A stretch of 64,000 nt of DNA from Planctomycetes bacterium GWF2_41_51 (GTDB lineage Bacteria > Planctomycetota > Phycisphaerae > Sedimentisphaerales > UBA12454), in assembly GCA_001825665.1 (NCBI GenBank), contig MHXZ01000073.1, forward strand, positions 1 to 64,000, written 5' to 3'. The number at the start of each line of letters is the position of its first letter. Within the stretch, counting starts at the first letter, position 1. Positions 19,662 to 27,702 of this stretch are shown here, piece after piece. Below the pieces are notes generated by a model. The model did no database searches, had not been told where the DNA came from, and was given only the letters and a program-made list of their open reading frames with translations. The translations under genes and the position numbers were made by a program.

Positions 19662-20765
19662 TTATTTTCTTTTTCTCAAAGCTAAAACAGCTCCAATGGA
19701 AAGAATAGCTATCGTCGCCGGTTCTGGAATAACAGTATGGAAAATCGGGTCGTTATCATCTGCGTTAAGGTCGGTATAAAATTTGTCGCCTATATAGCCG
19801 CTTTTACCGTCAATTCTGCCGTATGTCGATTTTTCATTCGCGGTTTGGCCTGCTTCGTTTGAAACATACAAATCATCACCGAATATTACAATCCCTGCCA
19901 ACGCGCCTCCGCCGCTCTGACCATCAGCGTCAAGTTCAAGATTTGCCCACGGCATACTAATAGTTTCCTGCAGCGACAATAGAACAGAATCAAAAACGCT
20001 GATTTGTCTTTGTGTGTACTGAGTAACAAATACTGAAGAATCGGTGAAATCAATATCGATTGGAGAAGCAACTCCATTAATGGTTTGATACGATGAGCCG
20101 TCTGAAGAAACCACGAATACCTGGTTGCTTCCATAGCCTGCTACCCATATATTGCCCGAAGAGTCAACCTCAAGACCGCGAAGATTGCTCGCAAGGGAAA
20201 CGCTTCCGCCCGTTCCGAAAGATGTATCCAGAGCAGCGCCTGTGATTGAGCCGCCGCTTTCGGTGAGCAGCCATTTATTCAATGCGCCGGTAGTTCTGTC
20301 TGTGTTATAAACTGCAAGCTGGCCGCCCTGACGTTTTACGCTAACACCTTCGGAATTACTAAGGCCGGTCAGGTTAAAAATATTTGAGCTTAGGTCTGAA
20401 TTGTAAATTTTGATTGATGTTCCTTCGGCAAAATAAACTCTGCCGGCATCGTCAACACTGATTGATTTGCCGCGAACGCCTGTAACCTGCGCATCGGCTG
20501 CATCTATATAATCGTTCACTGTTAAATCAATCCTGCGTACTGCCGGGCTGTTGTTATAACCGGCATAAAGATAACGGCCGTCAGGTGAAATTGCCAATCC
20601 TCTATTGTCCCGCGGACTGGAGCTTTGTATCTGACCGAAATCAGATTGACTTGTGTCAACCATATACTGAACTGACCATTCGAGATTATCGAAATTTACT
20701 GCCTTTGCGGGCATTGATGCAGCGGCAATAACCGCCAGAGCAAAAACGTACATTATCCGATTCAT
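19662..20765 (-). CDS. PEP-CTERM protein with NHL-like beta-propeller
   Basis: 367 residues. An N-terminal signal peptide (VFALAVIAAASMPAKA) is followed by repeats of the type ISPDGRYLYAGYNN, VDDAGRVYFAEG and VDSSGNIWVAGYG, which suggest a six-bladed propeller. The C-terminus is a canonical exosortase sorting signal: PEPATIAILSIGAVLALRKRK. PEP-CTERM proteins are exported and processed by exosortase, usually in exopolysaccharide-linked surface settings. No exosortase gene is in the window. Ligand unknown. A candidate structured leader lies upstream. Confidence 0.88.
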   Translation of the reverse strand: MNRIMYVFALAVIAAASMPAKAVNFDNLEWSVQYMVDTSQSDFGQIQSSSPRDNRGLAISPDGRYLYAGYNNSPAVRRIDLTVNDYIDAADAQVTGVRGKSISVDDAGRVYFAEGTSIKIYNSDLSSNIFNLTGLSNSEGVSVKRQGGQLAVYNTDRTTGALNKWLLTESGGSITGAALDTSFGTGGSVSLASNLRGLEVDSSGNIWVAGYGSNQVFVVSSDGSSYQTINGVASPIDIDFTDSSVFVTQYTQRQISVFDSVLLSLQETISMPWANLELDADGQSGGGALAGIVIFGDDLYVSNEAGQTANEKSTYGRIDGKSGYIGDKFYTDLNADDNDPIFHTVIPEPATIAILSIGAVLALRKRK

Positions 20766-20833
20766 TTTCTTCTTCCTTCCCCAAAAAATTACGATTAGAT
20801 TAAATTACGTTAAATTACATTTATGGAAGCGCA

Positions 20834-20888
20834 GAAGATATGTAGAGCAATTCCCTTTGCTGATGCGGTTTCCTCCCTGCATCTTCTC
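20834..20888 (-). promoter_or_regulatory. Candidate structured 5' leader of the PEP-CTERM gene
   Basis: On the minus strand AGAAGAT and ATCTTCT (7 bp) close a junction that holds two smaller helices. One is a GC-A-GG / CC-GC hairpin with a GAGGAAA loop and the other is AGCAA / TTGCT. It lies between a predicted promoter at 20918 and the start codon at 20765. It matches no riboswitch class that I can recognise. Pairing was found by eye only. Confidence 0.35.
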
Positions 20889-20917
20889 CGACTCCCGGCT
20901 TTTTAAGGCCGATAACA

Positions 20918-20946
20918 TTGTATCAAAATACGTCGTTTTTGCAAAG
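20918..20946 (-). promoter_or_regulatory. Predicted promoter for the PEP-CTERM gene at 19662
   Basis: An extended -10, TGATACAAT on the minus strand, sits 17 bases after a weak -35 (TTTGCA). It would give a leader of about 145 bases that contains the predicted three-way junction. Confidence 0.4.
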
Positions 20947-21003
20947 AAAAATGATATAAATTATCGTAAGTCTTTGTGTTGTAAAGAATTATATTTATAT
21001 TAT

Positions 21004-23949
21004 CTAAATCGTGTCTCCGATTTCTGTCATCCATTCCTCAGCAAATATGTTAAAATCGGAAAAATCCGTCCTGCCGCTCTGATCAAAATCAGCCTTTTCG
21101 CACCAGTATGGATAATCGCACTCCTCAAGCCACGTTGAAACCAGAACCGCCAAATCATAAAAATCAACTCTGCAATCCTTGACTCCCGGCCATTCTGAAT
21201 TAGCTATATCCGCCCGCGGACACTCTGCATTCGTATTTAATGTCAATTCATAGTTGCCTGCGATTGGCCAATAATATGAATTATAAACTTTGACATAGTA
21301 TCTTCCGCTTACAGGGCATACCCATTCCCCATAAAATTCCATTTCTTCCTTGGCGTTCCTGTCGTACAAGGCTATTTCTAATTCATTTGTAAATATGTCA
21401 ACCCAATACGCTCTGCCTTCGACGGCATCGAAGTAAAACCAGTCTGGCTCAGTTGTTTCCGAGTTGATATGACCGCTCGTTGGAATATTGTTTTTCAGCT
21501 CAACAGGATATTTCATTTCAATGTCAACGTTTTCCAAATCGTCGTACATCATCGACAGCGGCCTGGCGTTTTCGATATTGAACGCTTCCAGCGCAAATGG
21601 ATTTTCAAATCCGAACAATGGCGTAAACGCTCTTACAAATCCCTGCCAGCCCATCGGAACTCCTTCAAGCGTATATTGCCCCGGCTCTGTTATCATAGTA
21701 GAAGCCACAATACTTTCCTCCGGGTCTTCTGCTTCAGTATATGCCTGGATGAAAATAGGGTCTCCTTGATGCCCATCATATTCGATTGTTCCGCTAATAG
21801 ACCCAAGTTCGCCTATCCTTAAGTTAGTATAATTTTCCTCGGAATTATAATTGCCGTATGGGTCGCTTCCTTCGCTTTCAATGATTATAAATCTTCCCGG
21901 AAGATTATCAGGAATAAAACCTTTCCATATTATAAATTCTATACAGTTTTGACCGCGTACTGCCTGGAATTCTCCGAACCAATACCAGTCTTTTTCTCTG
22001 TACGAATTGTCCATATAGTAAACCTCGCCTATAACAGAACCATCGCCATATCGGGTTATTACAAATTTTATACTACACAAGGCCGATGTGTCCTGCGGAA
22101 TATAAGTCATAAAAATGTTAAAGCAGTAGTAGTTATCCATTTGAAAATCATCATAAGTTTCAATCGCTCCAAAAAGAAAACTCTTGTCTGTAGCCATGTA
22201 AACTGTCTTGATATCAGTACCGCTGACTAACTGAAGCTCTTCTATATCCTCATCATCCACTGCATCGCCGCTTGGGTCATTCAATATTATTTGATTGGCC
22301 TGCCAGTCGTCTAAATAGCCATTCAGATATATCGGCTGCTGGTTTTTATAATCCAGATAAATCAGTCCGCTCGGCTGCAAATCGAATTCTTTTTGCCAGT
22401 ATTCCTGAGTCATCTCCGGCACAATTCCTCCAAGCGTCGGGTCATTATCTAATCCATGTCCAAAGGTTCCAATAAACGGGAAATTCCATTCATCGAACAC
22501 CGGCAGCAAATCCCGCGGATTAACAGGATTCGGATATCGTGCAGATGAACCGAAAACAGGATTCAAATCAATTTGTCCATTCTCGACTTCGATGCTTTCA
22601 ATATCTGCCGAAAGATTATTTAATGTCCCGCTCACATTCCCCCAGTATTCGAATGTCGCATTAAGTATATTATTGCCATCTTCGCTCAAAAATCCTTCAA
22701 GATAACCCTGTCTCCACTCGTAGTTTCCATAGTATTCGAATTCAATTTCGATAAATCTCGTTGCTGTGACACCAAACCAGTCGATATCCCACGGCGTAGG
22801 TGTAACACCGTCCGTAAAAGTAAGACTCCCTTCATCACCTTCTATGTCTGTGAAATTATATACCAGCGTTAGTTCGCCAATGTATGCCGAACCTGCATCA
22901 TATATACCGAAAGTCTTGGTTTTTTCCATCGGCAGTTCTGCGACTGTATCGTTCATAATCGAATCGCGGAAAACAACTAATTTTTTCTCAATCTCATCTG
23001 CGATAAATTCATCTTCCATAGCTATATAGAAAAAGTCGTCTTCCTGTTCGTCTTCTTCACCGCGGATGTATTCTACCGAGTCCAGATAATAATTTATGCC
23101 GTTAATCATTTCCTGTTTAATTTGTGCCAGTGCCGCTTTGCCGTCATTTGAATCGCTCGGTGTCGGCAGAACCTTCAAAAAATCAGGATGAGCGGAAAAA
23201 ATATCGTCGCTTATTTTTAAATTGCCGCCGTAATACTTTTCATATAATTTCGCGTTAGGACTGACATACAAATCGTAAGCCGCTTTGTATTCAAGCTGCG
23301 CCTTTATAAACGTCAAAATCCCTTTAAGCATCAGAACTTCGCCGTAATCGACCTCCACCGGCTCCAAAGGATTCTCAAATTCATAATCTATTGCGTGAAA
23401 AATCCTCAATTCATCGGCACTCAAATAAACTCTGAACCTGTTTGTCGGGCTGTCAATTATTGAATCAAGCTCCGCGATTATCGCCTCGATTTCAGGAATA
23501 AAATTTTCTTCTGATATTTTCCGCAAATCGTTAACATCCGGCGCATCATCAGGAATTTCATAATAGTCGTGCTGATTCTTTGTTTCGCTAAATTCGATTC
23601 TCGCAGGCCGGAAATACGGCGCCCAGAATTGTCCCGATATGTTAATCCCGAACTTGTCCATCTGTTCAAAAGCGCTGTCAATATTACCTGCATCATCTTT
23701 TACAACAAGCATTGCCGTTCTTGACAACGCGTGGAAAAATTTCAATTCTCTGCTTGTCTGACAGTCGCCGCATCCTGCATCCTTAAGCCCGTTATCGAAT
23801 GTCTGATATCCGTTTCGTATTCCGTCCAGCGTTCCGTCGAACAACTGTGCTCTTCCTGTTGTTAGATAATTCTCTGCATTACTTGCGAGCAAATTTGAAT
23901 TTATTAAAGCTGTAAATACCAAAAGACAAACTATAATTTTGCGGTACAT
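21004..23949 (-). CDS. Large secreted protein with carboxypeptidase-regulatory-like and dockerin-like domains
   Basis: 981 residues with a signal peptide (KIIVCLLVFTALINSNLLA). The first 300 residues are helical and resemble no named domain. Around residue 720 there is a carboxypeptidase-regulatory-like beta sandwich (GSISGTIEYDGHQG ... GQYTLEGVPMGWQG). A bacterial pre-peptidase C-terminal-like module follows (YWVDIFTNELEIALYDRN, GRYYVKVYN). The last 60 residues are dockerin-like (DCRVDFYDLAVLVSTWLEECDY, DFDQSGRTDFSDFNIFAEEW). The start overlaps the upstream gene by 19 bases. Probably an extracellular protein that binds partners through the C-terminus; its activity is unknown. Confidence 0.8.
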   Translation of the reverse strand: MYRKIIVCLLVFTALINSNLLASNAENYLTTGRAQLFDGTLDGIRNGYQTFDNGLKDAGCGDCQTSRELKFFHALSRTAMLVVKDDAGNIDSAFEQMDKFGINISGQFWAPYFRPARIEFSETKNQHDYYEIPDDAPDVNDLRKISEENFIPEIEAIIAELDSIIDSPTNRFRVYLSADELRIFHAIDYEFENPLEPVEVDYGEVLMLKGILTFIKAQLEYKAAYDLYVSPNAKLYEKYYGGNLKISDDIFSAHPDFLKVLPTPSDSNDGKAALAQIKQEMINGINYYLDSVEYIRGEEDEQEDDFFYIAMEDEFIADEIEKKLVVFRDSIMNDTVAELPMEKTKTFGIYDAGSAYIGELTLVYNFTDIEGDEGSLTFTDGVTPTPWDIDWFGVTATRFIEIEFEYYGNYEWRQGYLEGFLSEDGNNILNATFEYWGNVSGTLNNLSADIESIEVENGQIDLNPVFGSSARYPNPVNPRDLLPVFDEWNFPFIGTFGHGLDNDPTLGGIVPEMTQEYWQKEFDLQPSGLIYLDYKNQQPIYLNGYLDDWQANQIILNDPSGDAVDDEDIEELQLVSGTDIKTVYMATDKSFLFGAIETYDDFQMDNYYCFNIFMTYIPQDTSALCSIKFVITRYGDGSVIGEVYYMDNSYREKDWYWFGEFQAVRGQNCIEFIIWKGFIPDNLPGRFIIIESEGSDPYGNYNSEENYTNLRIGELGSISGTIEYDGHQGDPIFIQAYTEAEDPEESIVASTMITEPGQYTLEGVPMGWQGFVRAFTPLFGFENPFALEAFNIENARPLSMMYDDLENVDIEMKYPVELKNNIPTSGHINSETTEPDWFYFDAVEGRAYWVDIFTNELEIALYDRNAKEEMEFYGEWVCPVSGRYYVKVYNSYYWPIAGNYELTLNTNAECPRADIANSEWPGVKDCRVDFYDLAVLVSTWLEECDYPYWCEKADFDQSGRTDFSDFNIFAEEWMTEIGDTI

Positions 23950-24689
23950 TGATATTCCTCCTGTAACTTCGAATTGAAAGTTGTATTTTTGTCGGTCTTT
24001 ACTGAACCGTTCTGCTTAAGTATATATGAATTTCTTATTTTAAAATTATTTTGTTTTATATCCCATTGAGCAAAATTGCTTTCAAGGATACTCCCGTCAC
24101 TGGTTTTAATAATTACATGGCCGCGCAAATCTATGTTGCCGCTTTTGGAAACCGCTGCTCTTTTGCAGCTTATAGAAAGCGTCAAATCATTATCAAAATA
24201 AAACTTGCATTCGAGATTATTCGCACAAGCTTCTGCGACATTGGAAAAGTTAATATTTCCAATATTTAGTTCGTCAGCAGGGCGGGTTATTATTTCCTTT
24301 GTTTCCTCGATTAATTTCTCAGAAGTTTTGTTTTCGGAAAAAGTTTTGTTCTTTTCTGGTGCAGGTGAATATTCATATAATTTAAGCTGCAAATTGTCTA
24401 TTGTAGCCTTATTGTACATTGCCGTCGTAAATGGCCCAATGCTGCTGTTTTCAAGGTCTAAACTGTCGAACGCGATGGCATAAGCAGGTCTCTGGCTGTT
24501 TGGCTCAGTAAATCGTATGCAGCTGAATGCGTCGATATGATTGCCCGCAGGCTGGTTGAAATCAAAAATACCCGGATTTATTTTGAATGCTTGAAAATTG
24601 CTGCTGAAAAAGAATGCGCAGGAAATAAAAACAATCCAGCAAATCAGGATCGTTGCATAGACTATCTTCTTTCTTCTTCCTTTCTCCAT
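23931..24689 (-). CDS. Membrane-anchored protein, possibly LptC/OstA-like
   Basis: 252 residues with one N-terminal transmembrane segment (IVYATILICWIVFISCAFFF) and a periplasmic portion. The C-terminal part reads ISCKRAAVSKSGNIDLRGHV and IKTSDGSILESNFAQWD. This alternating pattern resembles the beta-jellyroll repeats of LptC/LptA lipopolysaccharide-transport proteins (V...DG...L.S..A.WD). That match is by eye and weak. No lpt gene adjoins it. It overlaps the large secreted protein by 19 bases, suggesting co-expression. Confidence 0.6.
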   Translation of the reverse strand: MEKGRRKKIVYATILICWIVFISCAFFFSSNFQAFKINPGIFDFNQPAGNHIDAFSCIRFTEPNSQRPAYAIAFDSLDLENSSIGPFTTAMYNKATIDNLQLKLYEYSPAPEKNKTFSENKTSEKLIEETKEIITRPADELNIGNINFSNVAEACANNLECKFYFDNDLTLSISCKRAAVSKSGNIDLRGHVIIKTSDGSILESNFAQWDIKQNNFKIRNSYILKQNGSVKTDKNTTFNSKLQEEYQCTAKL

Positions 24690-24752
24690 ATAACTGCCTT
24701 TTTCAAAGGATAATATTCTAAGCGAAAATTAAAGAAAGTCAAGAAAAAAGAC

Positions 24753-25187
24753 TTAATATGTTTTATTTGTCTCGGCCTTACTGATATGCTTTCTTATGAA
24801 TTGTTCTATTGCTGAAACCGCTTGCTCTTTGAATTCCGCCGGGCTTGAAGCTACCCATATCGTAAAGTTATAAAATTCCTGGATATCCGTATTGAGCCAT
24901 TTTCCATTATTATTTAGAAATAAGAGCAGTGTAGTAATAGCAATCCTTTTATTTCCGTTTTGGAACGGATGATTTTTAATCATAAGATAAAACAGTATTG
25001 AGGCTTTTGGAATGACTGCTGGATACAAATGTCTTCCGCCGAACTTTTGAAAAGGCGTCAATAAACAGCTCTCGAGAATATTTGGAAACCTTGTCGTAAA
25101 ATCCGGAATCGGTTCGTCGAATTTAAGAAGTTGCTGCGCAAGACTGAAAGCGATATGCTCCACCTCTTTTACTGTCAGCGGAATCAT
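24753..25187 (-). CDS. doc: Doc-type Fic toxin
   Basis: 144 residues, the size of death-on-curing toxins. The Fic loop reads HPFQNGNKRIA, with the catalytic histidine and phosphate-binding GNKR present. Doc-group enzymes phosphorylate EF-Tu, whereas other Fic proteins AMPylate; the N in place of D/E after F is typical of the Doc group, so kinase activity is likely. Its start overlaps the stop of the antitoxin gene by one base, the usual antitoxin-first arrangement of toxin-antitoxin modules. Confidence 0.82.
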   Translation of the reverse strand: MIPLTVKEVEHIAFSLAQQLLKFDEPIPDFTTRFPNILESCLLTPFQKFGGRHLYPAVIPKASILFYLMIKNHPFQNGNKRIAITTLLLFLNNNGKWLNTDIQEFYNFTIWVASSPAEFKEQAVSAIEQFIRKHISKAETNKTY

Positions 25188-25438
25188 TATTCAGCCCCCA
25201 GCTTTTTAAGAAGCGGACCGTACTGTTTTACAACTTTCTTAACCGTACGATCGATTTGACTTTTTTTGGTGCTGGAAAGTTCCTTTCCCAGTATATCGTT
25301 TACGGTTTTGTCTGTAATAATGTAAGTTCTGCCAACTTTTTCTGCCGGAATAACCCCTGCTTTTACTTTTTTATATACAGCTATTCGGCTGATTCCTAAT
25401 AGTTTAGCTAATTCCGGTACTGTCAGGTTCTTTTTCAT
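25187..25438 (-). CDS. Antitoxin with excisionase-type HTH
   Basis: 83 residues. A MerR/excisionase-like helix-turn-helix fills residues 6-50 (TVPELAKLLGISRIAVYKKVKAG). The lysine-rich C-terminal tail (KKVVKQYGPLLKKLGAE) probably wraps the toxin. It precedes doc with a one-base overlap. Three GTTAAC sites upstream are likely autoregulatory operators. This HTH antitoxin differs from the Phd fold of the P1 system. Confidence 0.72.
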   Translation of the reverse strand: MKKNLTVPELAKLLGISRIAVYKKVKAGVIPAEKVGRTYIITDKTVNDILGKELSSTKKSQIDRTVKKVVKQYGPLLKKLGAE

Positions 25439-25466
25439 AAGGCTATTTAAAATAATAAGTTGTGAC

Positions 25467-25520
25467 GTTAACTGGTTATAAATAAGTTAACCTGTGTTAA
25501 ATATATATATAAAAGTTAAC
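25467..25520 (-). promoter_or_regulatory. Putative operator array of the toxin-antitoxin operon
   Basis: The palindrome GTTAAC occurs at 25467-25472, 25486-25491 and 25515-25520, with a GTTAA half site at 25495. The spacing of 19 bases between the first two is close to two helical turns. The sites overlap the AT-rich region where the antitoxin promoter must lie. Confidence 0.5.
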
Positions 25521-25545
25521 ATTAAAATAAGCTCTTGTCAATCAA

Positions 25546-26136
25546 TTATTTGTGTAACTTTTCCGAAGATACAATCCTGTAATGTGAGGGATATTTGGAA
25601 TTGAACTCTTTGCTGTGATGAACGACATATTTATTTTCCGCAAGCAGCGAGTTGATATATTTTTTATCTTCCTCGAAATTTGAAAAATCATGTTTTTGCT
25701 TTTCAATTTCCGCCAGAACCCTCGGCCAGATTTTTTTCCATTCCTCAATATCTTCATCGCTAACCGGCTTTGCGCTTTTCACAAACGCCTCAGTAAAATC
25801 CTCCAGCGATATTTTCCCTTCCTTAATGAGTCGCAAATTCACGCGAACATATTTCCCGTTCGGCGGCAGCTCATGAAAATCATAATCCTCGAACTCATTT
25901 GCCTCCGCAATTTCCCGCCCGATATATTCCTTCGCCGAATTTGCATCTCTGATTAGGTGCGCAGGCCCGAAAAATCCCTGAAAAAAAGTTTTATAAATAT
26001 CGACAAGCCTCTGCTCGGGGTATCTCTCAATCTCCTGCTTAATGATTTTCGATAATTTCGCGTCATCACAATATTCGCATGAAATATTCATAAAAATTAA
26101 AGGCAAAATAAATATAAATATTTTTTTAACATCCAT
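25546..26136 (-). CDS. Hypothetical exported protein with a motif seen in Bacteroidetes proteins
   Basis: 196 residues. A hydrophobic start (IFIFILPLIFMNISCEYC) could be a lipoprotein signal with the lipid on the first cysteine. The core, YPEQRLVDIYKTFFQGFFGPAHLI, is a pattern I associate with uncharacterised Bacteroides-type proteins (YKSFFQD.FGPGH). No catalytic residues can be assigned. It stands alone between a periodic repeat upstream and the toxin-antitoxin promoter downstream. Confidence 0.65.
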   Translation of the reverse strand: MDVKKIFIFILPLIFMNISCEYCDDAKLSKIIKQEIERYPEQRLVDIYKTFFQGFFGPAHLIRDANSAKEYIGREIAEANEFEDYDFHELPPNGKYVRVNLRLIKEGKISLEDFTEAFVKSAKPVSDEDIEEWKKIWPRVLAEIEKQKHDFSNFEEDKKYINSLLAENKYVVHHSKEFNSKYPSHYRIVSSEKLHK

Positions 26137-26170
26137 TAAACACTAAGTTCTAAATGTTTGGAACATTTGA

Positions 26171-26220
26171 ATTTTTGGTAATTCGATATTGTTTCGAGAT
26201 TCGTATTTCGTATTTCGAAT
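26171..26220. repeat. Dispersed CGAAATAC-type repeat, copy 1
   Basis: On the minus strand the text runs ATTCGAAATACGAAATACGA, then CTCGAAACAAT and CCAAAAATTCAAATG. A second copy with the same order of words lies after the portal gene at 52444. It is non-coding and placed just upstream of the start at 26136. Confidence 0.6.
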
Positions 26221-26262
26221 TTACTTTAGTCTAACTTTGCCCCTGTAATTTGTCAATCAGGC

Positions 26263-26925
26263 TTATCTCCCGCCGCGTCCGTCCGGCCCGCCCGGCCCTC
26301 CAAAACGTGGCATTTCAATCCCGCGTTCCTGCGCCCGTTTCTGCATCGCTTCACCGAATTGTCTTCGTTGAGCTCTTTGTTCGGGTGTCCCGCGTTCTCT
26401 CATTGCTCTCATCCGTGAGCCATCAACTCTTCTGCCGCCTTGTGCCTGCTGTGCGCGTTCTCTCCGTCTTTGCATATTCGGATCGTTTGCATCTCGTCTC
26501 GGCCTTTCACTTCTCATCTGTTCAAAATTTCCGCGCATCGATTGCATTTCATCAATCAGTTTATCGAGATATGGGGTTTGCTGTTCTTTAGGCAGAGTAA
26601 TATATGTATCGATATGATAGTCTATCAATTTTCTTCCGCTTGCCATCGTGTACATCATCTGCTCGCGCTGTGAAAGTCTCTTATATCTTTCGCTGTTTCT
26701 GTAATCGATTATCTGTTTGGCGTTTTGTTTATCGGGATTCGGCATATTGGCATCATTCCATTCTCTTCTGCGTCTGCCGAATTCATCAGTTTCTTCTCCG
26801 CCTTTGAACATAAGATACATCCCGCCCGATGCAGATAGAACTATAACGGCTATAACAGCGGCAATGATTGCGATTTTTTTTCTATTTGGTTTCGCCTTTT
26901 GAAGTTTTCCGTTTATTGCTGCCAT
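26263..26925 (-). CDS. Hypothetical membrane protein with Arg/Gln-rich tail
   Basis: 220 residues. One transmembrane helix at residues 17-40 (KKIAIIAAVIAVIVLSASGGMYLMF) is followed by a helical region with a conserved-looking core (SERYKRLSQREQMMYTMASGRKLIDYHIDTY). A low-complexity C-terminus rich in R, Q, D and G comes last (GGPGGPDGRGGR). The start overlaps the stop of the pilin-like gene by one base, so the two are one transcript. It may assist assembly or secretion of the pilin-like protein; this is inferred only from the operon. Confidence 0.7.
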   Translation of the reverse strand: MAAINGKLQKAKPNRKKIAIIAAVIAVIVLSASGGMYLMFKGGEETDEFGRRRREWNDANMPNPDKQNAKQIIDYRNSERYKRLSQREQMMYTMASGRKLIDYHIDTYITLPKEQQTPYLDKLIDEMQSMRGNFEQMRSERPRRDANDPNMQRRRERAQQAQGGRRVDGSRMRAMRERGTPEQRAQRRQFGEAMQKRAQERGIEMPRFGGPGGPDGRGGR

Positions 26926-27509
26926 TATTTGTTCCTTTCTCTGTCGCCGATAATATTATCCGCATATAAATACATAAACGAGCCGTTTTCCCATTCATCG
27001 CCTTGTCTTATTTTGCCGTGGAACCCGCTGTAATCATGCATCACATCGACCTCTCCCACAGGAATTTTAATTTGACGTTCGACTCCGCGTCTGTTCCGAA
27101 TAAACGTTATCTCTTTGCTGTTATCGAATCTTATTCCGCCCAGCCGCGTATTATATGCATAGCTTGATCCGTTTTCCCGAAAATATCTCGCTTGCGGATC
27201 CGCAGGGCACTTCAGAGATTCAGGCCCGCTCAAATATTTTTTCATTACTTCACAAAATGGTTTAAGACCCATATCTTTTTCCGAATCTACCGTCCTGCTT
27301 GGTAAATATATCGCATAAGGCATTACATTGCGGTTCTCATCAAGGTACATTCTAAATGATACCGCGCAGCCGTGAAGGTTCTGTTTGCAGCCGACTCTAT
27401 ATGCGCTTCTCCGTGCCGCCTGCAGCGCAGGCATCAATATCCCCATCAAAAGAGCGATTATCGAGAGAACCACCAACAATTCGACCAACGTGAAACCCTT
27501 TTTCTGCAC
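26925..27509 (-). CDS. Type IV pilin/pseudopilin-like protein, planctomycete H-X9-DG type
   Basis: 194 residues. The prepilin peptidase site and helix are clear: KKGFTLVELLVVLSIIALL, cleaved after the glycine with F at +1 and E at +5. The C-terminal part (MHDYSGFHGKI ... MYLYADN) resembles the H-X9-DG region of the large planctomycete pilin-like (DUF1559) group. The product is expected at the inner membrane or as a fibre subunit. It is followed by the membrane protein at 26263 with ATGA overlap. Confidence 0.85.
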   Translation of the reverse strand: MQKKGFTLVELLVVLSIIALLMGILMPALQAARRSAYRVGCKQNLHGCAVSFRMYLDENRNVMPYAIYLPSRTVDSEKDMGLKPFCEVMKKYLSGPESLKCPADPQARYFRENGSSYAYNTRLGGIRFDNSKEITFIRNRRGVERQIKIPVGEVDVMHDYSGFHGKIRQGDEWENGSFMYLYADNIIGDRERNK

Positions 27510-27651
27510 TTTCCCATTCCTAAATAGACTAATTCCAACATTTATAGTGTCATTTTGTTATCAAAAGTAACAGACTAATTGCAAAGACGCTTCAAAACAC
27601 CTGTAAATTGCATTATTTTTTTACAGTGTAAATCCCGTGTTGAGGAGCCTG

Positions 27652-27669
27652 CCCCCGCGCAGGCGGGGG
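27652..27669. repeat. GC-rich palindrome between genes
   Basis: CCCCCGC, a four-base loop GCAG, and GCGGGGG make a perfect 7-bp hairpin in an otherwise AT-rich gap. An alternative CCTGC/GCAGG pairing overlaps it. It resembles the GC-rich repetitive extragenic hairpins of many genomes. No T run follows on either strand, so a terminator is unlikely. Confidence 0.5.
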
Positions 27670-27702
27670 GTGTCTAAAAAAAAACAGGGTAAATCAGTGT
27701 CT

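Noticed and set aside
20840-20890. Cyclic-di-GMP or cobalamin riboswitch upstream of the PEP-CTERM gene
   Set aside because: GGAAACC and AAAGGGAA words are superficially similar, but the defining conserved cores of both classes are missing.
27652-27669. GC hairpin read as a terminator of the pilin-like or GT39 gene
   Set aside because: It is upstream of the pilin-like start and past the GT39 stop, without a T run in the useful direction.
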